Shown: positions 1 through 9,124, counted from the stretch's first letter. The stretch is DNA of 64,000 nucleotides from [Clostridium] saccharolyticum WM1 (GCF_000144625.1 NC_014376.1:3224001-3288000); one strand, 5' to 3'. The notes: generated by a model not told the origin, from the sequence alone. Translations and numbers: made by a program.

Positions 1-525
1 TCCGTCACGGTTGTCACGGTTTCCCTGGTAGCCTCCCTGAGGTCTGTTTCCACGGTTATCACGGTTTCCCTGATAGCCTCCCTGAGGTCTTCCGCCTTCC
101 CCGCTGTTTGTATTCATCTCTCTTGTCATCTCAGCATTTCCTGATAAGGACTGCTCTGTCACCTGCCGGTTTCTCGTCATCTGATCTCTTGACCCTCCGT
201 TTGGTCCGGAAGCCTGGGGAGGTCTTCCGTCTCTTCCCTTCTGCTGCTGGGAATGCTGCCCCTGAGGCTTCATCTGGGCGTTCTGCGGTCTGAATACCGC
301 TGCAATCTTTTTCTTGGGTGCCTCGGACTCATCCCCATCCGGTGCATCAGAATGTACCGGTGATGTTCCCCGGCTGTGGCCTCCCACCTCTTTTTTCACG
401 ATTGCCGCCTGTTCATCCGAAATGTTGGAAGAACTTTTTAAATTTATATTATGCTTTTCCAAGATATCCAGTATTTCCTTACTACTGTCTTTTCCCAGTT
501 CTTTTGCCAGATCATATACTCTCAT
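1..525 (-). CDS. infB: Translation initiation factor IF-2, N-terminal part (runs off the window)
   Basis: The frame opens with ATG at 525 after a GGAGG site and stays open to position 1, so 175 N-terminal residues are visible and the GTPase core lies outside. The first 50 residues (MRVYDLAKELGKDSKEILD...) form the IF-2 N-terminal helical domain. A long low-complexity segment rich in Q, N, G and R follows, as is usual between the N-domain and the GTPase of clostridial IF-2. Near the window edge it becomes a 15-residue repeat (45 bp) of the type RPQGGYQGNRDNRGN. IF-2 places initiator tRNA on the ribosome. The start overlaps the stop of the upstream YlxQ-type gene by 14 bp, suggesting translational coupling in the nusA-infB operon. 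Confidence 0.93.
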   Translation of the reverse strand, partial: MRVYDLAKELGKDSSKEILDILEKHNINLKSSSNISDEQAAIVKKEVGGHSRGTSPVHSDAPDGDESEAPKKKIAAVFRPQNAQMKPQGQHSQQQKGRDGRPPQASGPNGGSRDQMTRNRQVTEQSLSGNAEMTREMNTNSGEGGRPQGGYQGNRDNRGNRPQGGYQGNRDNRDG

Positions 526-910
526 GCTTTCCTCCATTCTGTGCGCGCTCTGCAGCACATACCGGTAGATGTGAAAGGTCCTTTTCACACTCACTACCGA
601 CCTTTGTATTCATCAGTTTCACGACTGCCTTTGCAAACCCATGATCCACAATCGCAAGGGATGCCCTCATCTCCTTGCCCATAGCGTGGCCCAGTTCATC
701 CTTTTCCCCGAAAAAATAAATTGGAACTTCATAGTAAGTACACATATTGGCAAACATCTTCTTGGTATTATCTGAGGCTTGCTCAGAAACAATTACCAGC
801 GATGCTTTCCCGGCTTTTACGGACTTTTCCGTCATGTATTCTCCGCTTGCAGTCTTTCCTGCTTTTGTGGCCAGACCTATCAGATTAAGGATCTTTTGTC
901 TGTCATCCAA
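512..910 (-). CDS. YlxQ-type ribosomal protein of the L7Ae/L30e/Gadd45 family
   Basis: Small putative RNA-binding protein of 132 residues, always found between rnpM and infB in Firmicutes. The residues RQKILNLIGLATKAGKTASG near the N-terminus and the following beta-alpha layout match the L7Ae fold, which binds kink-turn RNA. No ATG lies at the expected place. The best start is TTG at 910, with AAGGAG about 10 bases upstream inside rnpM. A longer open frame upstream to 979 overlaps rnpM and has no family similarity. The gene overlaps rnpM by 8 bp and infB by 14 bp. The tail after about residue 100 is basic and longer than typical YlxQ. Confidence 0.85.
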   Translation of the reverse strand: MDDRQKILNLIGLATKAGKTASGEYMTEKSVKAGKASLVIVSEQASDNTKKMFANMCTYYEVPIYFFGEKDELGHAMGKEMRASLAIVDHGFAKAVVKLMNTKVGSECEKDLSHLPVCAAERAQNGGKHESI

Positions 911-1172
911 ACTGCTCCATCTCCTTTTCCAACGCCTCGTACACTTCTTTTGGAATCGACATCTTGAAGGAGCGTTCAAGCCCCTTGCTTTTTACTGCCT
1001 TCTTAAAACACTCTATAGAAGGGCAGAGATAAGCACCACGCCCGTTTTTCCGTCCGGTCGCATCAAGTAGGATCTCATCCTCTGAAGTCTTCAGAATACG
1101 AATCATCTCTTTTTTATTTTTCATCTCACCACAGCCGATACACTGTCTGAGCGGTATTTTCTTTGTACTCAC
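903..1172 (-). CDS. rnpM: RNase P modulator RnpM (YlxR, DUF448)
   Basis: 89-residue protein with the family hallmarks: MSTKKIPLRQCIGCGEMKNK at the N-terminus, then GRGAYLCPS and a central basic helix. The Bacillus subtilis homologue YlxR binds RNase P RNA and modulates its activity. It is encoded between nusA (22 bp upstream) and the YlxQ-type gene, the conserved Firmicutes order, so it is co-transcribed with the translation operon. The four cysteines (CIGC near residue 11 and two later) are seen in many clostridial members. The length is normal. Confidence 0.92.
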   Translation of the reverse strand: MSTKKIPLRQCIGCGEMKNKKEMIRILKTSEDEILLDATGRKNGRGAYLCPSIECFKKAVKSKGLERSFKMSIPKEVYEALEKEMEQFG

Positions 1173-1193
1173 GTTTCCATCACTTCCTGTTTA

Positions 1194-2396
1194 TTATTCC
1201 TGATAGTCACCAGCCAAGTCTTCTTCCTGGTAGTCGTCCTGATAATCTTCCTGGTAGTACTGCGTTTCGCTGCTTCCATTCTCCTGGAATTCATTTCCGT
1301 AACCTTCATATCCGGCACCTGAATCCTGATAATCAAGCCCCAGCTCTTCAAATAATCCAAGCTCCCTTGCCTGGGTCTCACTCTTAATATCGATCTTATA
1401 TCCTGTAAGACGGGCTGCCAGCCTTGCATTCTGTCCTTCCTTTCCTATGGCCAGTGATAACTGGTAATCAGGAACAATGACCTGTGCTTCCTTTGACACC
1501 TCATCTGCAACAACACAGATGACCTTTGCAGGGCTTAATGCATTTTCTATCAGATAGGCCGGGTTATCATCCCAGTTGATAATATCAATTTTTTCTCCTC
1601 TCAGCTCATTCACGATGGAATTGACTCTTGCTCCGTTTAAACCAACGCATGCACCTACAGGATCCACGTTGGCATCATTGGATTTCACCGCAATCTTTGT
1701 TCTGGATCCTGCTTCTCTTGCGATGGCCTTGATTTCTACGGTTCCGTCCTTTACCTCAGCAACCTCGGATTCAAACAGGCGCTTAACAAGATCCGGATGA
1801 GTTCTGGATACGGAAATTCTCGGTCCTTTGGGAGTATCCTTTACTTCCAGAACGAAAACCTTGATCCTCTCAGTGGCCTTAAATACCTCACCTTTTACCA
1901 TCTCTGTTTCGTTAAGGATTGCATCTACCTTGCCTAAATTAATGCTGACATTTCTCCCCAAATACCTCTGTACGATTCCTGTGACAACTTCCCTTTCCTG
2001 GCAGTACCAGTCATTAAAAAGAGATTTTCTGCCTTCCTCACGGATCTTTTGCAAAATTACGTTTTTTGCATTCTGTGTTGCAATTCTTCCAAACTTTTTG
2101 GAGTCAATCGGACAATGGATCACATCACCGACGTCGTACTTCGGATCTGTCATCTTTGCCTCTGCAAGACTGATCTGCAGTAGGGGATCTTCAACTGTTT
2201 CCACCACTTCTTTTTCCGCAAATACATTGAAATCACAGGTTTCACGATTGATGCTGACCTTGATATTATCCGCTTTCCCGAAGTGGTTCTTGCACGCCGT
2301 AAGGAGAGAATTTTCGATCGCCTCTAACAGGGTATCCTTGCTGATATTATTCTCCTTTTCCAGAATATTCAGTGCTTCTAACAGTTCCTTATTCAT
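1194..2396 (-). CDS. nusA: Transcription termination/antitermination factor NusA
   Basis: 400 residues with the normal NusA order: N-terminal RNA-polymerase-binding domain (MNKELLEALNILEKENNISK), S1 domain (around residues 135-200, GIVQRYLGRNVSINLGK), then two KH domains (VGACVGLNGARVNSIVNEL; IGKEGQNARLAARLTGYKID). NusA binds RNA polymerase and nascent RNA and modulates pausing, termination and antitermination. After the KH2 domain there is a roughly 45-residue acidic Tyr/Gln/Asp/Glu-rich tail instead of the proteobacterial AR repeats, which is usual for Firmicutes. Second gene of the operon, 29 bp after rimP. Confidence 0.96.
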   Translation of the reverse strand: MNKELLEALNILEKENNISKDTLLEAIENSLLTACKNHFGKADNIKVSINRETCDFNVFAEKEVVETVEDPLLQISLAEAKMTDPKYDVGDVIHCPIDSKKFGRIATQNAKNVILQKIREEGRKSLFNDWYCQEREVVTGIVQRYLGRNVSINLGKVDAILNETEMVKGEVFKATERIKVFVLEVKDTPKGPRISVSRTHPDLVKRLFESEVAEVKDGTVEIKAIAREAGSRTKIAVKSNDANVDPVGACVGLNGARVNSIVNELRGEKIDIINWDDNPAYLIENALSPAKVICVVADEVSKEAQVIVPDYQLSLAIGKEGQNARLAARLTGYKIDIKSETQARELGLFEELGLDYQDSGAGYEGYGNEFQENGSSETQYYQEDYQDDYQEEDLAGDYQE

Positions 2397-2425
2397 TTTT
2401 TTATCCTCCTAATATCTCTTACTGT

Positions 2426-2893
2426 TTAGAAATCAAATGCCAGCCGGATCAATGCGATTTCCGGGCGGTTCAACACAAGCTCTATTCCGTCTTCCTGGGT
2501 AATGGTCACAGTTTCCCTGTCATAGGATGTAAGCGTTCCTGTAAAATCCTTTTGTTTGTTCAATGGCTTATACAGCTTGATATCCACTTCTTTTCCAATG
2601 CTTCTATTAAAATCCTTATCTTTTTTCAGCGGTCTTCCAAGTCCTGGAGAACTGACCTCCAGAATATAACTGTCCGCAATAAAATCCTTTTCATCCAGCC
2701 AGTCTCCCAGCCTGCGGCTTATGGTTTCACAGTCATCTACCGTAATTCCGCCTTCTTTATCTATATAAGCACGCAGGTACCAGCTTCCCGCCTCTTTTAC
2801 GTATTCAACATCAACCAGTTCAAAATGATTCTCTTTCATAAGAGGCAGCAAAAAGCCTTCTGTCTTTGCCTCATACTCTTCTTTCTTTGCCAT
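2426..2893 (-). CDS. rimP: Ribosome maturation factor RimP
   Basis: 155 residues from the ATG at 2893, chosen because AGGTGGGAG precedes it; an in-frame ATG at 2941 would add 16 non-conserved residues. RimP helps late maturation of the 30S subunit. Recognisable elements are HFELVDVEYVKEAGSWYLR, then GGITVDDCETISRRLGDWLD and the signature LEVSSPGLGRPL, followed by the C-terminal SH3-like domain ending IRLAFDF. First gene of the rimP-nusA-rnpM-ylxQ-infB operon, about 75 bp downstream of a good sigma-A promoter. Confidence 0.95.
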   Translation of the reverse strand: MAKKEEYEAKTEGFLLPLMKENHFELVDVEYVKEAGSWYLRAYIDKEGGITVDDCETISRRLGDWLDEKDFIADSYILEVSSPGLGRPLKKDKDFNRSIGKEVDIKLYKPLNKQKDFTGTLTSYDRETVTITQEDGIELVLNRPEIALIRLAFDF

Positions 2894-2974
2894 TCTTCTC
2901 CCACCTTTCCGAACAAATTGAAAAAGTGGACTTACGCCCACTCTTTATCGCCAAACTGTCATGTTATCGTAGAC

Positions 2975-3003
2975 AGTATAACACCGTTTTTTCTCCATTG
3001 CAA
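2975..3003 (-). promoter_or_regulatory. Sigma-A promoter of the rimP-nusA-infB operon
   Basis: Reading the minus strand, TTGCAA (3003-2998), a 17-bp spacer and TATACT (2980-2975) form a good housekeeping promoter. The expected start of transcription is near 2968, about 75 nt before the rimP start codon. Nothing else in the gap looks as good. Confidence 0.75.
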
Positions 3004-3351
3004 GGGGTTTTTCTTATTTTTCCAGCTTTTCTGCCATATATTCTGCCATATTCGCTGACTTTTCCTGCTGCCGGATTGAAAATCAGCCTATTATAGAAGG
3101 ATACGAATATCACTACAAAAGCGGAACATTGCTTCCTATGAAAAAGCGGATGCATCTGATCCATGCCGGACAGGCCTAGCCAGGGTCTGTGTTATGAGGG
3201 GAATGGTGTCAGTTACTGGAGCCTGGCTTTGGAAAGCACTCGCTATGGAACAATCAATGTCCAGGAATGGAAGGCAAGGTTCTTCACACTCCTTTTTTTT
3301 GTACATATCATAACACTATACCAGATCAAATCTGTCAAATAAGGAGGACCC
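3004..3351. other. Intergenic region between divergent units, no intact gene seen
   Basis: The region holds the upstream part of the rimP promoter and the leader of the ABC genes at 3352. No open frame with a start and ribosome-binding site was found. In the plus frame from about 3178 a stretch reads like coding sequence (GLCYEGNGVSYWSLALES) but has no supported start. It might be the relic of a lost gene, possibly of the binding protein missing from the adjacent importer; this is speculation. Confidence 0.3.
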
Positions 3352-4119
3352 ATGAAGCCAAAACTGGAAGTTCGCGGGATCAGTTACTCCTATCATTCCC
3401 TTGAGGGTGAGACACTGGCCCTTTCCAATATATCATTTACTGCTGATAACGGGGAATTCCTTGCGATTGTCGGCCCATCCGGCTGCGGGAAATCAACCCT
3501 TTTATCTCTTCTTAGCGGATTACTGACACCTGACGAAGGAGAAATCTGCATAGACGGCGTTTCTCAGGCGGAATCCGGCGTCAATATCGGATACATGCTG
3601 CAGCGGGATCATCTTTTTGAGTGGCGTACCATTATGGGAAATGCCGAGCTGGGGTTGGAAATTCAGAAAAAACGAAACAAAAGCTCCAGAGAAAAGCTGC
3701 ATCAGATGCTCCATACTTACGGCCTAGGCAGCTTTGAGCAGGCGAAGCCGTCTGAACTTTCCGGAGGCATGCGGCAGCGTGCCGCACTGGTCCGCACCCT
3801 TGCCCTGGAACCGGACCTTCTTTTATTAGATGAACCATTTTCCGCATTGGACTATCAAACCAGGCTTTCTGTTTGTGATGACATCAGTTCCATCATAAAA
3901 AGTACTCATAAAACTGCGATTCTCATCACCCATGACCTTTCCGAAGCCATCAGTGTTGCAGACAGGGTCATCGTACTGACAAGCCGGCCGGGCAGAATCA
4001 AAGCAATTATACCTATTTCCTTTGGAAAAGACGATATACGACCTCTGACACGCCGGAACATGCCGGAGTTTTCCGTTTACTTTAACCAGGTATGGAAGGA
4101 GCTGCAGAACCATGATTGA
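3352..4119 (+). CDS. ABC transporter ATP-binding protein, SsuB/TauB/NrtD-like
   Basis: 255-residue cytoplasmic ATPase of the nitrate/sulfonate/taurine importer family. Walker A is GPSGCGKST at residues 41-49, the signature is LSGGMRQR near residue 140, Walker B is LLLLDEPF, followed by the D-loop SALD and switch histidine ITHD. ATG at 3352 follows AAGGAGG. It overlaps the permease gene by 8 bp. The pair lacks a neighbouring SsuA/TauA-type substrate-binding gene, so the substrate cannot be named; sulfonates, nitrate, or pyrimidine-type thiamine precursors are all possible for this family. Confidence 0.9.
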   Translation: MKPKLEVRGISYSYHSLEGETLALSNISFTADNGEFLAIVGPSGCGKSTLLSLLSGLLTPDEGEICIDGVSQAESGVNIGYMLQRDHLFEWRTIMGNAELGLEIQKKRNKSSREKLHQMLHTYGLGSFEQAKPSELSGGMRQRAALVRTLALEPDLLLLDEPFSALDYQTRLSVCDDISSIIKSTHKTAILITHDLSEAISVADRVIVLTSRPGRIKAIIPISFGKDDIRPLTRRNMPEFSVYFNQVWKELQNHD

Positions 4120-4909
4120 GACTCATCCCACCTTAGCCCAACAGGAATTTATTGAAAAGGAAAAGCTGCACCGCCGCAACGTCCGGACGTGGCGCTTTAT
4201 GCTGCTGGTACTTCTTCTTTCCTTATGGGAGCTGTGTGCAAGACTGGGCATGATCAATGACTTTATATTCAGCTCTCCTTCCCGTGTGACAACCTGTTTT
4301 CTTAATATGGTAATAGATAAAAGTATTTTTATGCACATCGGGGTAACTGTAATGGAAACCCTCATAAGTTTTTCCCTGGTCACCATCTCCGGCCTGCTGA
4401 TTGCTGTCCTCTTATGGTCCAGCCGCAGCGTTTCGGAAGTATTGGAGCCTTACCTTGTCATGCTAAACAGCCTTCCAAAATCTGCCCTTGCCCCCATCTT
4501 AATTGTATGGCTGGGTAATAACATTAAGACTATTATTGTGGCTTCCATTTCAGTAGCCGTTTTTGGATGCATTATGACACTTCATACCGGATTTACCCAA
4601 ATAGATCCAGATATGATCAAGCTCATCTATTCCCTGGGGGGAAAGAAAAAGGATGTGCTTTTTAAGGTTTTGCTGCCCGGTTCCGTACCTCTCATCATCA
4701 GCAATACAAAGGTCAATATCGGGCTATGCCTGGTGGGCGTTATTATTGGGGAATTTCTTGCGGCAAATAAGGGACTTGGATATTTGATTATCTATGGCAG
4801 CCAGGTATTCCAAATGGACCTGGTAGTCATGAGCATCGTGATCCTGTGCATTGTGTCTGCGATTTTGTATCAGGGGATTTCCCTGTTGGAAAAGAAGATT
4901 AGGTTTTAA
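4112..4909 (+). CDS. ABC transporter permease, SsuC/TauC-like
   Basis: 265-residue inner-membrane protein of the binding-protein-dependent transport family (BPD_transp_1) with about six membrane segments. The first is MLLVLLLSLWELCARLGM, and the cytoplasmic coupling motif is around DPDMIKLIYSLGGKKKDVLF. It partners with the ATPase encoded immediately upstream (8-bp overlap). The length is normal for SsuC-type permeases. Followed by a strong hairpin at 4919-4965. Confidence 0.9.
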   Translation: MIETHPTLAQQEFIEKEKLHRRNVRTWRFMLLVLLLSLWELCARLGMINDFIFSSPSRVTTCFLNMVIDKSIFMHIGVTVMETLISFSLVTISGLLIAVLLWSSRSVSEVLEPYLVMLNSLPKSALAPILIVWLGNNIKTIIVASISVAVFGCIMTLHTGFTQIDPDMIKLIYSLGGKKKDVLFKVLLPGSVPLIISNTKVNIGLCLVGVIIGEFLAANKGLGYLIIYGSQVFQMDLVVMSIVILCIVSAILYQGISLLEKKIRF

Positions 4910-4918
4910 CTTATTATA

Positions 4919-4965
4919 GATAAAAGGAGCTTTCACAGGATCGTGCTGTAAAAGTTCCTTTTATC
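4919..4965. terminator. Hairpin after the SsuBC-like genes, possibly bidirectional terminator
   Basis: Arms starting GATAAAAGGAGCTTT and ending AAAAGTTCCTTTTATC pair almost perfectly (one G-U), with a short inner ACAG/CTGT pairing. It lies between convergent units (permease plus strand, LacI minus strand). There is no long U tract beyond the stem, so efficiency is uncertain. The AAAAGGAGCTTT core recurs in the hairpins at 12621 and 34985. Confidence 0.6.
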
Positions 4966-5088
4966 CATAACCTACTTTCCCCTATTTTCTTGATTTTACC
5001 TGAAATTACATTGGCTCATTAACACATTCGGGAATCTATGTTCTTTAATCTGTTCAGCCATTTTACAGAATAAACACTTTGAATGAAG

Positions 5089-6135
5089 TCAAGATCGGTG
5101 GAGATCTGTCACTTTTACCGTTTCACGCTCTACCAGGTTCACGCCTATGACGGTATTTTCCGACAAGGCATCCATATGATTCAACCGGTAAATCAGCCTT
5201 TGGACGACCCTTTTTCCCATAATCTCTTTATTTACATTAATAGTCGTCAGCTTCGGCCTTATTTTCTCACACATATCTATATTATCAAATCCAACGATGG
5301 ATATATCTTCCGGAATCGTATATCCCAGTGCCTGTAGAGCCATTATGAGGGCCAATGCCGCCCTATCATTAGAGCATACAAAAACCTCCGGTAAACATTC
5401 TTTCTTTTTCACCAGCTCAATAATCTGTTTATTATAGTTATTTAAAACTGCGGTTTCAATCCCATCGAAAATGGAATACTTATGGGTATATTCCGTTAGA
5501 TGATCTTTGATATCAGGAGGCCCCAGGGTCCGCAGGGCCTCCTGATATCCCCAGAATCTCTCTTTAATACTCAGGGAATAAGACAGCTCTCCAAAGAAAC
5601 CAATCTTCTTAAATCCCTTTTGAAGAAGGTATTTCACCACAACGAAACCACCTAGTTTATTATCCGTCAGGACACTGTCGATGTTTTTAACCAATGACGC
5701 ATGATCAGCTAATACCATAGGAATCTTATATTTCTGCAATGCGTCAATGTTGCTGTCACTGATTTTACCAATGATAATAATGCCGCTTCCCCTCCGTTCC
5801 AAGATCATCTTGGGGATTTCCATCCGATTATCATTGAAAAAGTTCATGGATACATCGTATCCGTTACGCTTCGCTTCCTCTACAACTGCATATAGAATGA
5901 TCCCATAGAAGTTCATATCCTTGGAATACTGGTCCTGCATCATAACACACAGATTGGTTTTTTCATACGTTCTTAAATACTTCTCTTTATCATCCAGATA
6001 CCCCAAATCATCTGCCGTACGGAGAATCTTTAGCCTCATCTTCTCACTGACTCCCGGCTTGTTGTTAAGAGCAAGGGATACTGCATTTATAGATACCCCA
6101 TGTATATCAGCAATATCCTTCATCGTTGGTCTCAT
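5089..6135 (-). CDS. LacI-family transcriptional regulator
   Basis: 348 residues from the ATG at 6135, which has GGAGG 7 bases upstream; a longer in-frame start at 6153 lies inside the mutase gene. Helix-turn-helix: MRPTMKDIADIHGVSINAVS with hinge helix residues LALNNKPGVSEKMR, then a periplasmic-binding-protein-like ligand domain (CSNDRAALALIMALQALGY; ISIVGFDNID). The start overlaps the phosphohexomutase stop as ATGA, so it is the last gene of the GH130/mutase operon and is probably the local sugar-responsive repressor or activator. Confidence 0.9.
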   Translation of the reverse strand: MRPTMKDIADIHGVSINAVSLALNNKPGVSEKMRLKILRTADDLGYLDDKEKYLRTYEKTNLCVMMQDQYSKDMNFYGIILYAVVEEAKRNGYDVSMNFFNDNRMEIPKMILERRGSGIIIIGKISDSNIDALQKYKIPMVLADHASLVKNIDSVLTDNKLGGFVVVKYLLQKGFKKIGFFGELSYSLSIKERFWGYQEALRTLGPPDIKDHLTEYTHKYSIFDGIETAVLNNYNKQIIELVKKKECLPEVFVCSNDRAALALIMALQALGYTIPEDISIVGFDNIDMCEKIRPKLTTINVNKEIMGKRVVQRLIYRLNHMDALSENTVIGVNLVERETVKVTDLHRS

Positions 6136-7886
6136 ACCAATTCCTCCCTGCAAGATGGGTGACCGCAGTTTTTATAGGTTTCCACCCAGAGATCGCATTG
6201 GGAAACAAGCTCCTTCATGACCAGTGCCGCTTCCTCCCTGCCCCGCCTCTTTACCATAAGGTACAGCTTCAGCTTTGGTTCTGTGCCGGATGGACGAATG
6301 ATGATTCTGCTTCCATCCTCCAGGATCAGGGAAACAACCTTGCTCTTTGGAAGTCCGGTATGGTCCACGAGATAATCCGTACGGTCCTTTATGATTGCTC
6401 CGGGAAAGACCTGGCCGCTTTTTCTCACATCTTCCATAAATTTTTCCATAACTCTGCTTCCTCCGACCCCTGCACATTCATAGGATAACATCCGGTTCTC
6501 ATAATGTCCATAGAATGAATATAACTCTTCCAGTGCCTGAAGAAGATTTCTTTTCCGGCTCTTATGAAATGCCGCCATCTCACATACAAGGACAGCCCCA
6601 TTTACGCCATCTTTGTCCCGGACATAAGTCCCGGACAGATATCCGCAGCTCTCCTCAAATCCAAAAATAAAACGTTCTTCCTCTTTCTTCTCTTCCAGAA
6701 ATCCGATTTGCTCTCCGATGAATTTAAATCCTGTAAGAACATTTTTCAATTCCACCTGATAATTCTTTGCAATGTCTTCAGCCATGGGTGTGGTGACAAT
6801 GGTCTTCACCGCTACAGGCTGCAGTGGCATCCGGCTCTGCCGTGTTCTCCAGCCGCAGATATAATCAAACAGCAGGACGCCGATTTCATTTCCTGTAAAT
6901 AACCGTTTTTTTCCGTCTTCCGTCACGATTCCAACGCCTACTCTGTCACAGTCCGGATCTGTTGCCAGAAAAAAGTCCGCCTGTTCTTCTTCCGCCTCCT
7001 TGGCTGCAAGTTCCATGGCTGTCTCAATCTCCGGATTGGGATACGGGCAGGTAGGAAAGTTGCCGTCCGGCAATTCCTGTTCTTTTACCGTGAGAACTTC
7101 TATGTTGGGATATTTTTTAAGAGCTGTTCTGACAGGGATATTACCGGTTCCGTTGAGAGGGCTGTAAACAACTTTAAGAGGCACCGGTTCCATGGCGGTA
7201 CAAGCCTTTCTAACAGCGCACTGGTAGGAATCCTCCGCCTCTTGGCCTATGAATTCAATCCTCTTTTTATTCAAATAGCAGTCAAAGACACTGTCCATAT
7301 AATCGGGTTCATTGTAACCGGAGCCGCCATAATAACAGCTTTGGTTTTCCATAAAATATGGTTCCTTCTCTATGTAACCCGCCACTTTTTCGGCACCATC
7401 CACGGTTAGCTGGCCGCCATCCGGCCCATAGACTTTAAACCCATTATATACTCCAGGATTATGGCTTGCGGTGATAACAATCCCACCGCTGCATCCATAA
7501 TACCTCACTCCATAGGAAAGCATGGGTGTCGGTGTAATCTTCTGATAGAGGTATACCTTTACACCTTTTTCTGCCAACTCGCAGGCGGTCAACCGGGCAA
7601 AGGTTTCACTCATATTCCGGCTGTCATAGGCGATGGCACAGGAGGGATTCTCAGCCGTCTTTAGCAGATAAGCTGCAAAGCCTCTGGCAGCTCTGGCAAC
7701 CGTATACACATTCATCCGGTTGGTTCCGGCTCCAAGCTTTCCCCGGAGTCCGCCGGTGCCAAAGGCCAAATCCCAGGCAAACCGCTCCTCAAGCTCCGGT
7801 TCCTTACAAACAGAAAGCTCCTCTCTCAGCGATTTATCCAGCTCTTTATATGTAATCCATTCCCTATACTTCACCTTCCAACTCAT
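6132..7886 (-). CDS. Phospho-sugar mutase (alpha-D-phosphohexomutase, PgcA-like)
   Basis: 584 residues, the usual length of Firmicutes phosphoglucomutase/phosphomannomutase. The phosphoserine loop is TASHNPG (Ser141), the metal loop DPDCDRVG, the sugar-binding loop GFEESCGY and the phosphate-binding loop RPSGTEPKLKLY. It interconverts hexose 1- and 6-phosphates. Its place directly after a GH130 phosphorylase fits: the phosphorylase would release mannose or another hexose 1-phosphate, which the mutase passes to glycolysis as the 6-phosphate. Ends with an ATGA overlap into lacI. Confidence 0.93.
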   Translation of the reverse strand: MSWKVKYREWITYKELDKSLREELSVCKEPELEERFAWDLAFGTGGLRGKLGAGTNRMNVYTVARAARGFAAYLLKTAENPSCAIAYDSRNMSETFARLTACELAEKGVKVYLYQKITPTPMLSYGVRYYGCSGGIVITASHNPGVYNGFKVYGPDGGQLTVDGAEKVAGYIEKEPYFMENQSCYYGGSGYNEPDYMDSVFDCYLNKKRIEFIGQEAEDSYQCAVRKACTAMEPVPLKVVYSPLNGTGNIPVRTALKKYPNIEVLTVKEQELPDGNFPTCPYPNPEIETAMELAAKEAEEEQADFFLATDPDCDRVGVGIVTEDGKKRLFTGNEIGVLLFDYICGWRTRQSRMPLQPVAVKTIVTTPMAEDIAKNYQVELKNVLTGFKFIGEQIGFLEEKKEEERFIFGFEESCGYLSGTYVRDKDGVNGAVLVCEMAAFHKSRKRNLLQALEELYSFYGHYENRMLSYECAGVGGSRVMEKFMEDVRKSGQVFPGAIIKDRTDYLVDHTGLPKSKVVSLILEDGSRIIIRPSGTEPKLKLYLMVKRRGREEAALVMKELVSQCDLWVETYKNCGHPSCREELV

Positions 7887-7913
7887 ACAGAGCTCCTCTC
7901 CATGATCCGCACA

Positions 7914-9014
7914 TTACCGGATGCCCAAATGTCTGTAAATATCCGTCAGGCTGATTTCTGCCATGCAGATGCTGTCATCTGCCGCGCCATAATAGATTTT
8001 CAAATTCCCAGCCTCATAGATGCAGCCGCAGGTGAATACTACCTGACCGAAGAAACCATTCACTTCATAATCCATCTCTGGCTCCAATAAAGGCTGCTGT
8101 GATTTGGCCAGAATTTTTTCCGGATTCTTCCCGTCCAGAAGAAAAGCCCCAAGACAATACCGGTTGTTCCGGTCAGCCGCGTGATAAATTTTAAGCCAGC
8201 CTTTTTCCGTTTTGACCGGAGGTGCACCTCCTCCGATCCTGCCATTTTCCCAACCTTCCTCAGAAACCCCATAAAAGTGCTTGTGTCCTCCCCAATGAAT
8301 CATATCCGGTGATTTGGATAACCAGATATCCGGCGTTCCAATTCCCTTTGGTACCGGCCGATTGAATGCATAGTAATCCTCTCCCACCTTTTCCGGAAAA
8401 ATGGCAACGTCTTTATTTTCAGGGAGAAACAGGATTCCCTTTCTTTCAAATTTCTCAAAATCTTTTGTGGTAATGAGTGCGGTGGCCGCTCCATTGGGAG
8501 ATACGGCCGTATAGTTGATATAGTATACCTCCCCGATCTGGGTGATCCTGGGATCCTCCATTCCCCAACTTTCCTCATTTGCATTTGGCATAATTGTCGG
8601 CTTGTCATCCAGGGCAAAGTGTATCCCATCCTTTGATCTTGCCAGACGCAGGTGAGACAATGTGGTTAAATATACCACGCTGCTGTTTCCGTCTCTTCCT
8701 TTGGTAATGGTCCTTGCATCATCAAAACACAGCTGTGGATGTTCCGATTTCTTAATGGTAATGGTTCTAAAAAAACTTTCATGATCTTTTTCTTCTACTA
8801 TTGGGAAGCAGATCTCATCTTCCGCTTTGCTCTCCACAGCTTCCGCCACACGGCATAACAGGACATACTCATCCTTGTATTTTGCTGCACCGCAGTTAAA
8901 TATTCCCTTTACCACAAAGTTCTCACAGGATGGCGTTACATCTTCTGTTTTGAGCAGAGGATTATGGGTACACCTCTTTATTCCGATTTCCTGAACCATA
9001 GTTTTATTATTCAT
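7914..9014 (-). CDS. Glycoside hydrolase family 130 phosphorylase (beta-mannoside type)
   Basis: About 366 residues from the ATG at 9014. The frame is open to an ATG at 9119, but the extra 35 residues do not look like the family, whose members begin near IKRCTHNPLL; ribosome-binding sites are weak at both starts. Five-bladed propeller features are visible: NCGAAKYKDEYVLLCRV, the catalytic-region motif WGMEDPRIT, and GGGAPPVKTEKGWLKIYH. GH130 enzymes cleave beta-mannosides with phosphate to give alpha-mannose 1-phosphate. The neighbouring ABC importer and phosphohexomutase fit intracellular phosphorolysis of an imported beta-mannoside; the exact substrate is inferred. Confidence 0.88.
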   Translation of the reverse strand: MNNKTMVQEIGIKRCTHNPLLKTEDVTPSCENFVVKGIFNCGAAKYKDEYVLLCRVAEAVESKAEDEICFPIVEEKDHESFFRTITIKKSEHPQLCFDDARTITKGRDGNSSVVYLTTLSHLRLARSKDGIHFALDDKPTIMPNANEESWGMEDPRITQIGEVYYINYTAVSPNGAATALITTKDFEKFERKGILFLPENKDVAIFPEKVGEDYYAFNRPVPKGIGTPDIWLSKSPDMIHWGGHKHFYGVSEEGWENGRIGGGAPPVKTEKGWLKIYHAADRNNRYCLGAFLLDGKNPEKILAKSQQPLLEPEMDYEVNGFFGQVVFTCGCIYEAGNLKIYYGAADDSICMAEISLTDIYRHLGIR

Positions 9015-9124
9015 TCGTTTTCCATTACATATTGCAGTTTTTATGCAATACAGCCACAATCTTCCAGTTGAAAGAACGTATTGTGACATTCCTTTCTTAA
9101 CTGATTTTCTTTCAACCATTCTGC

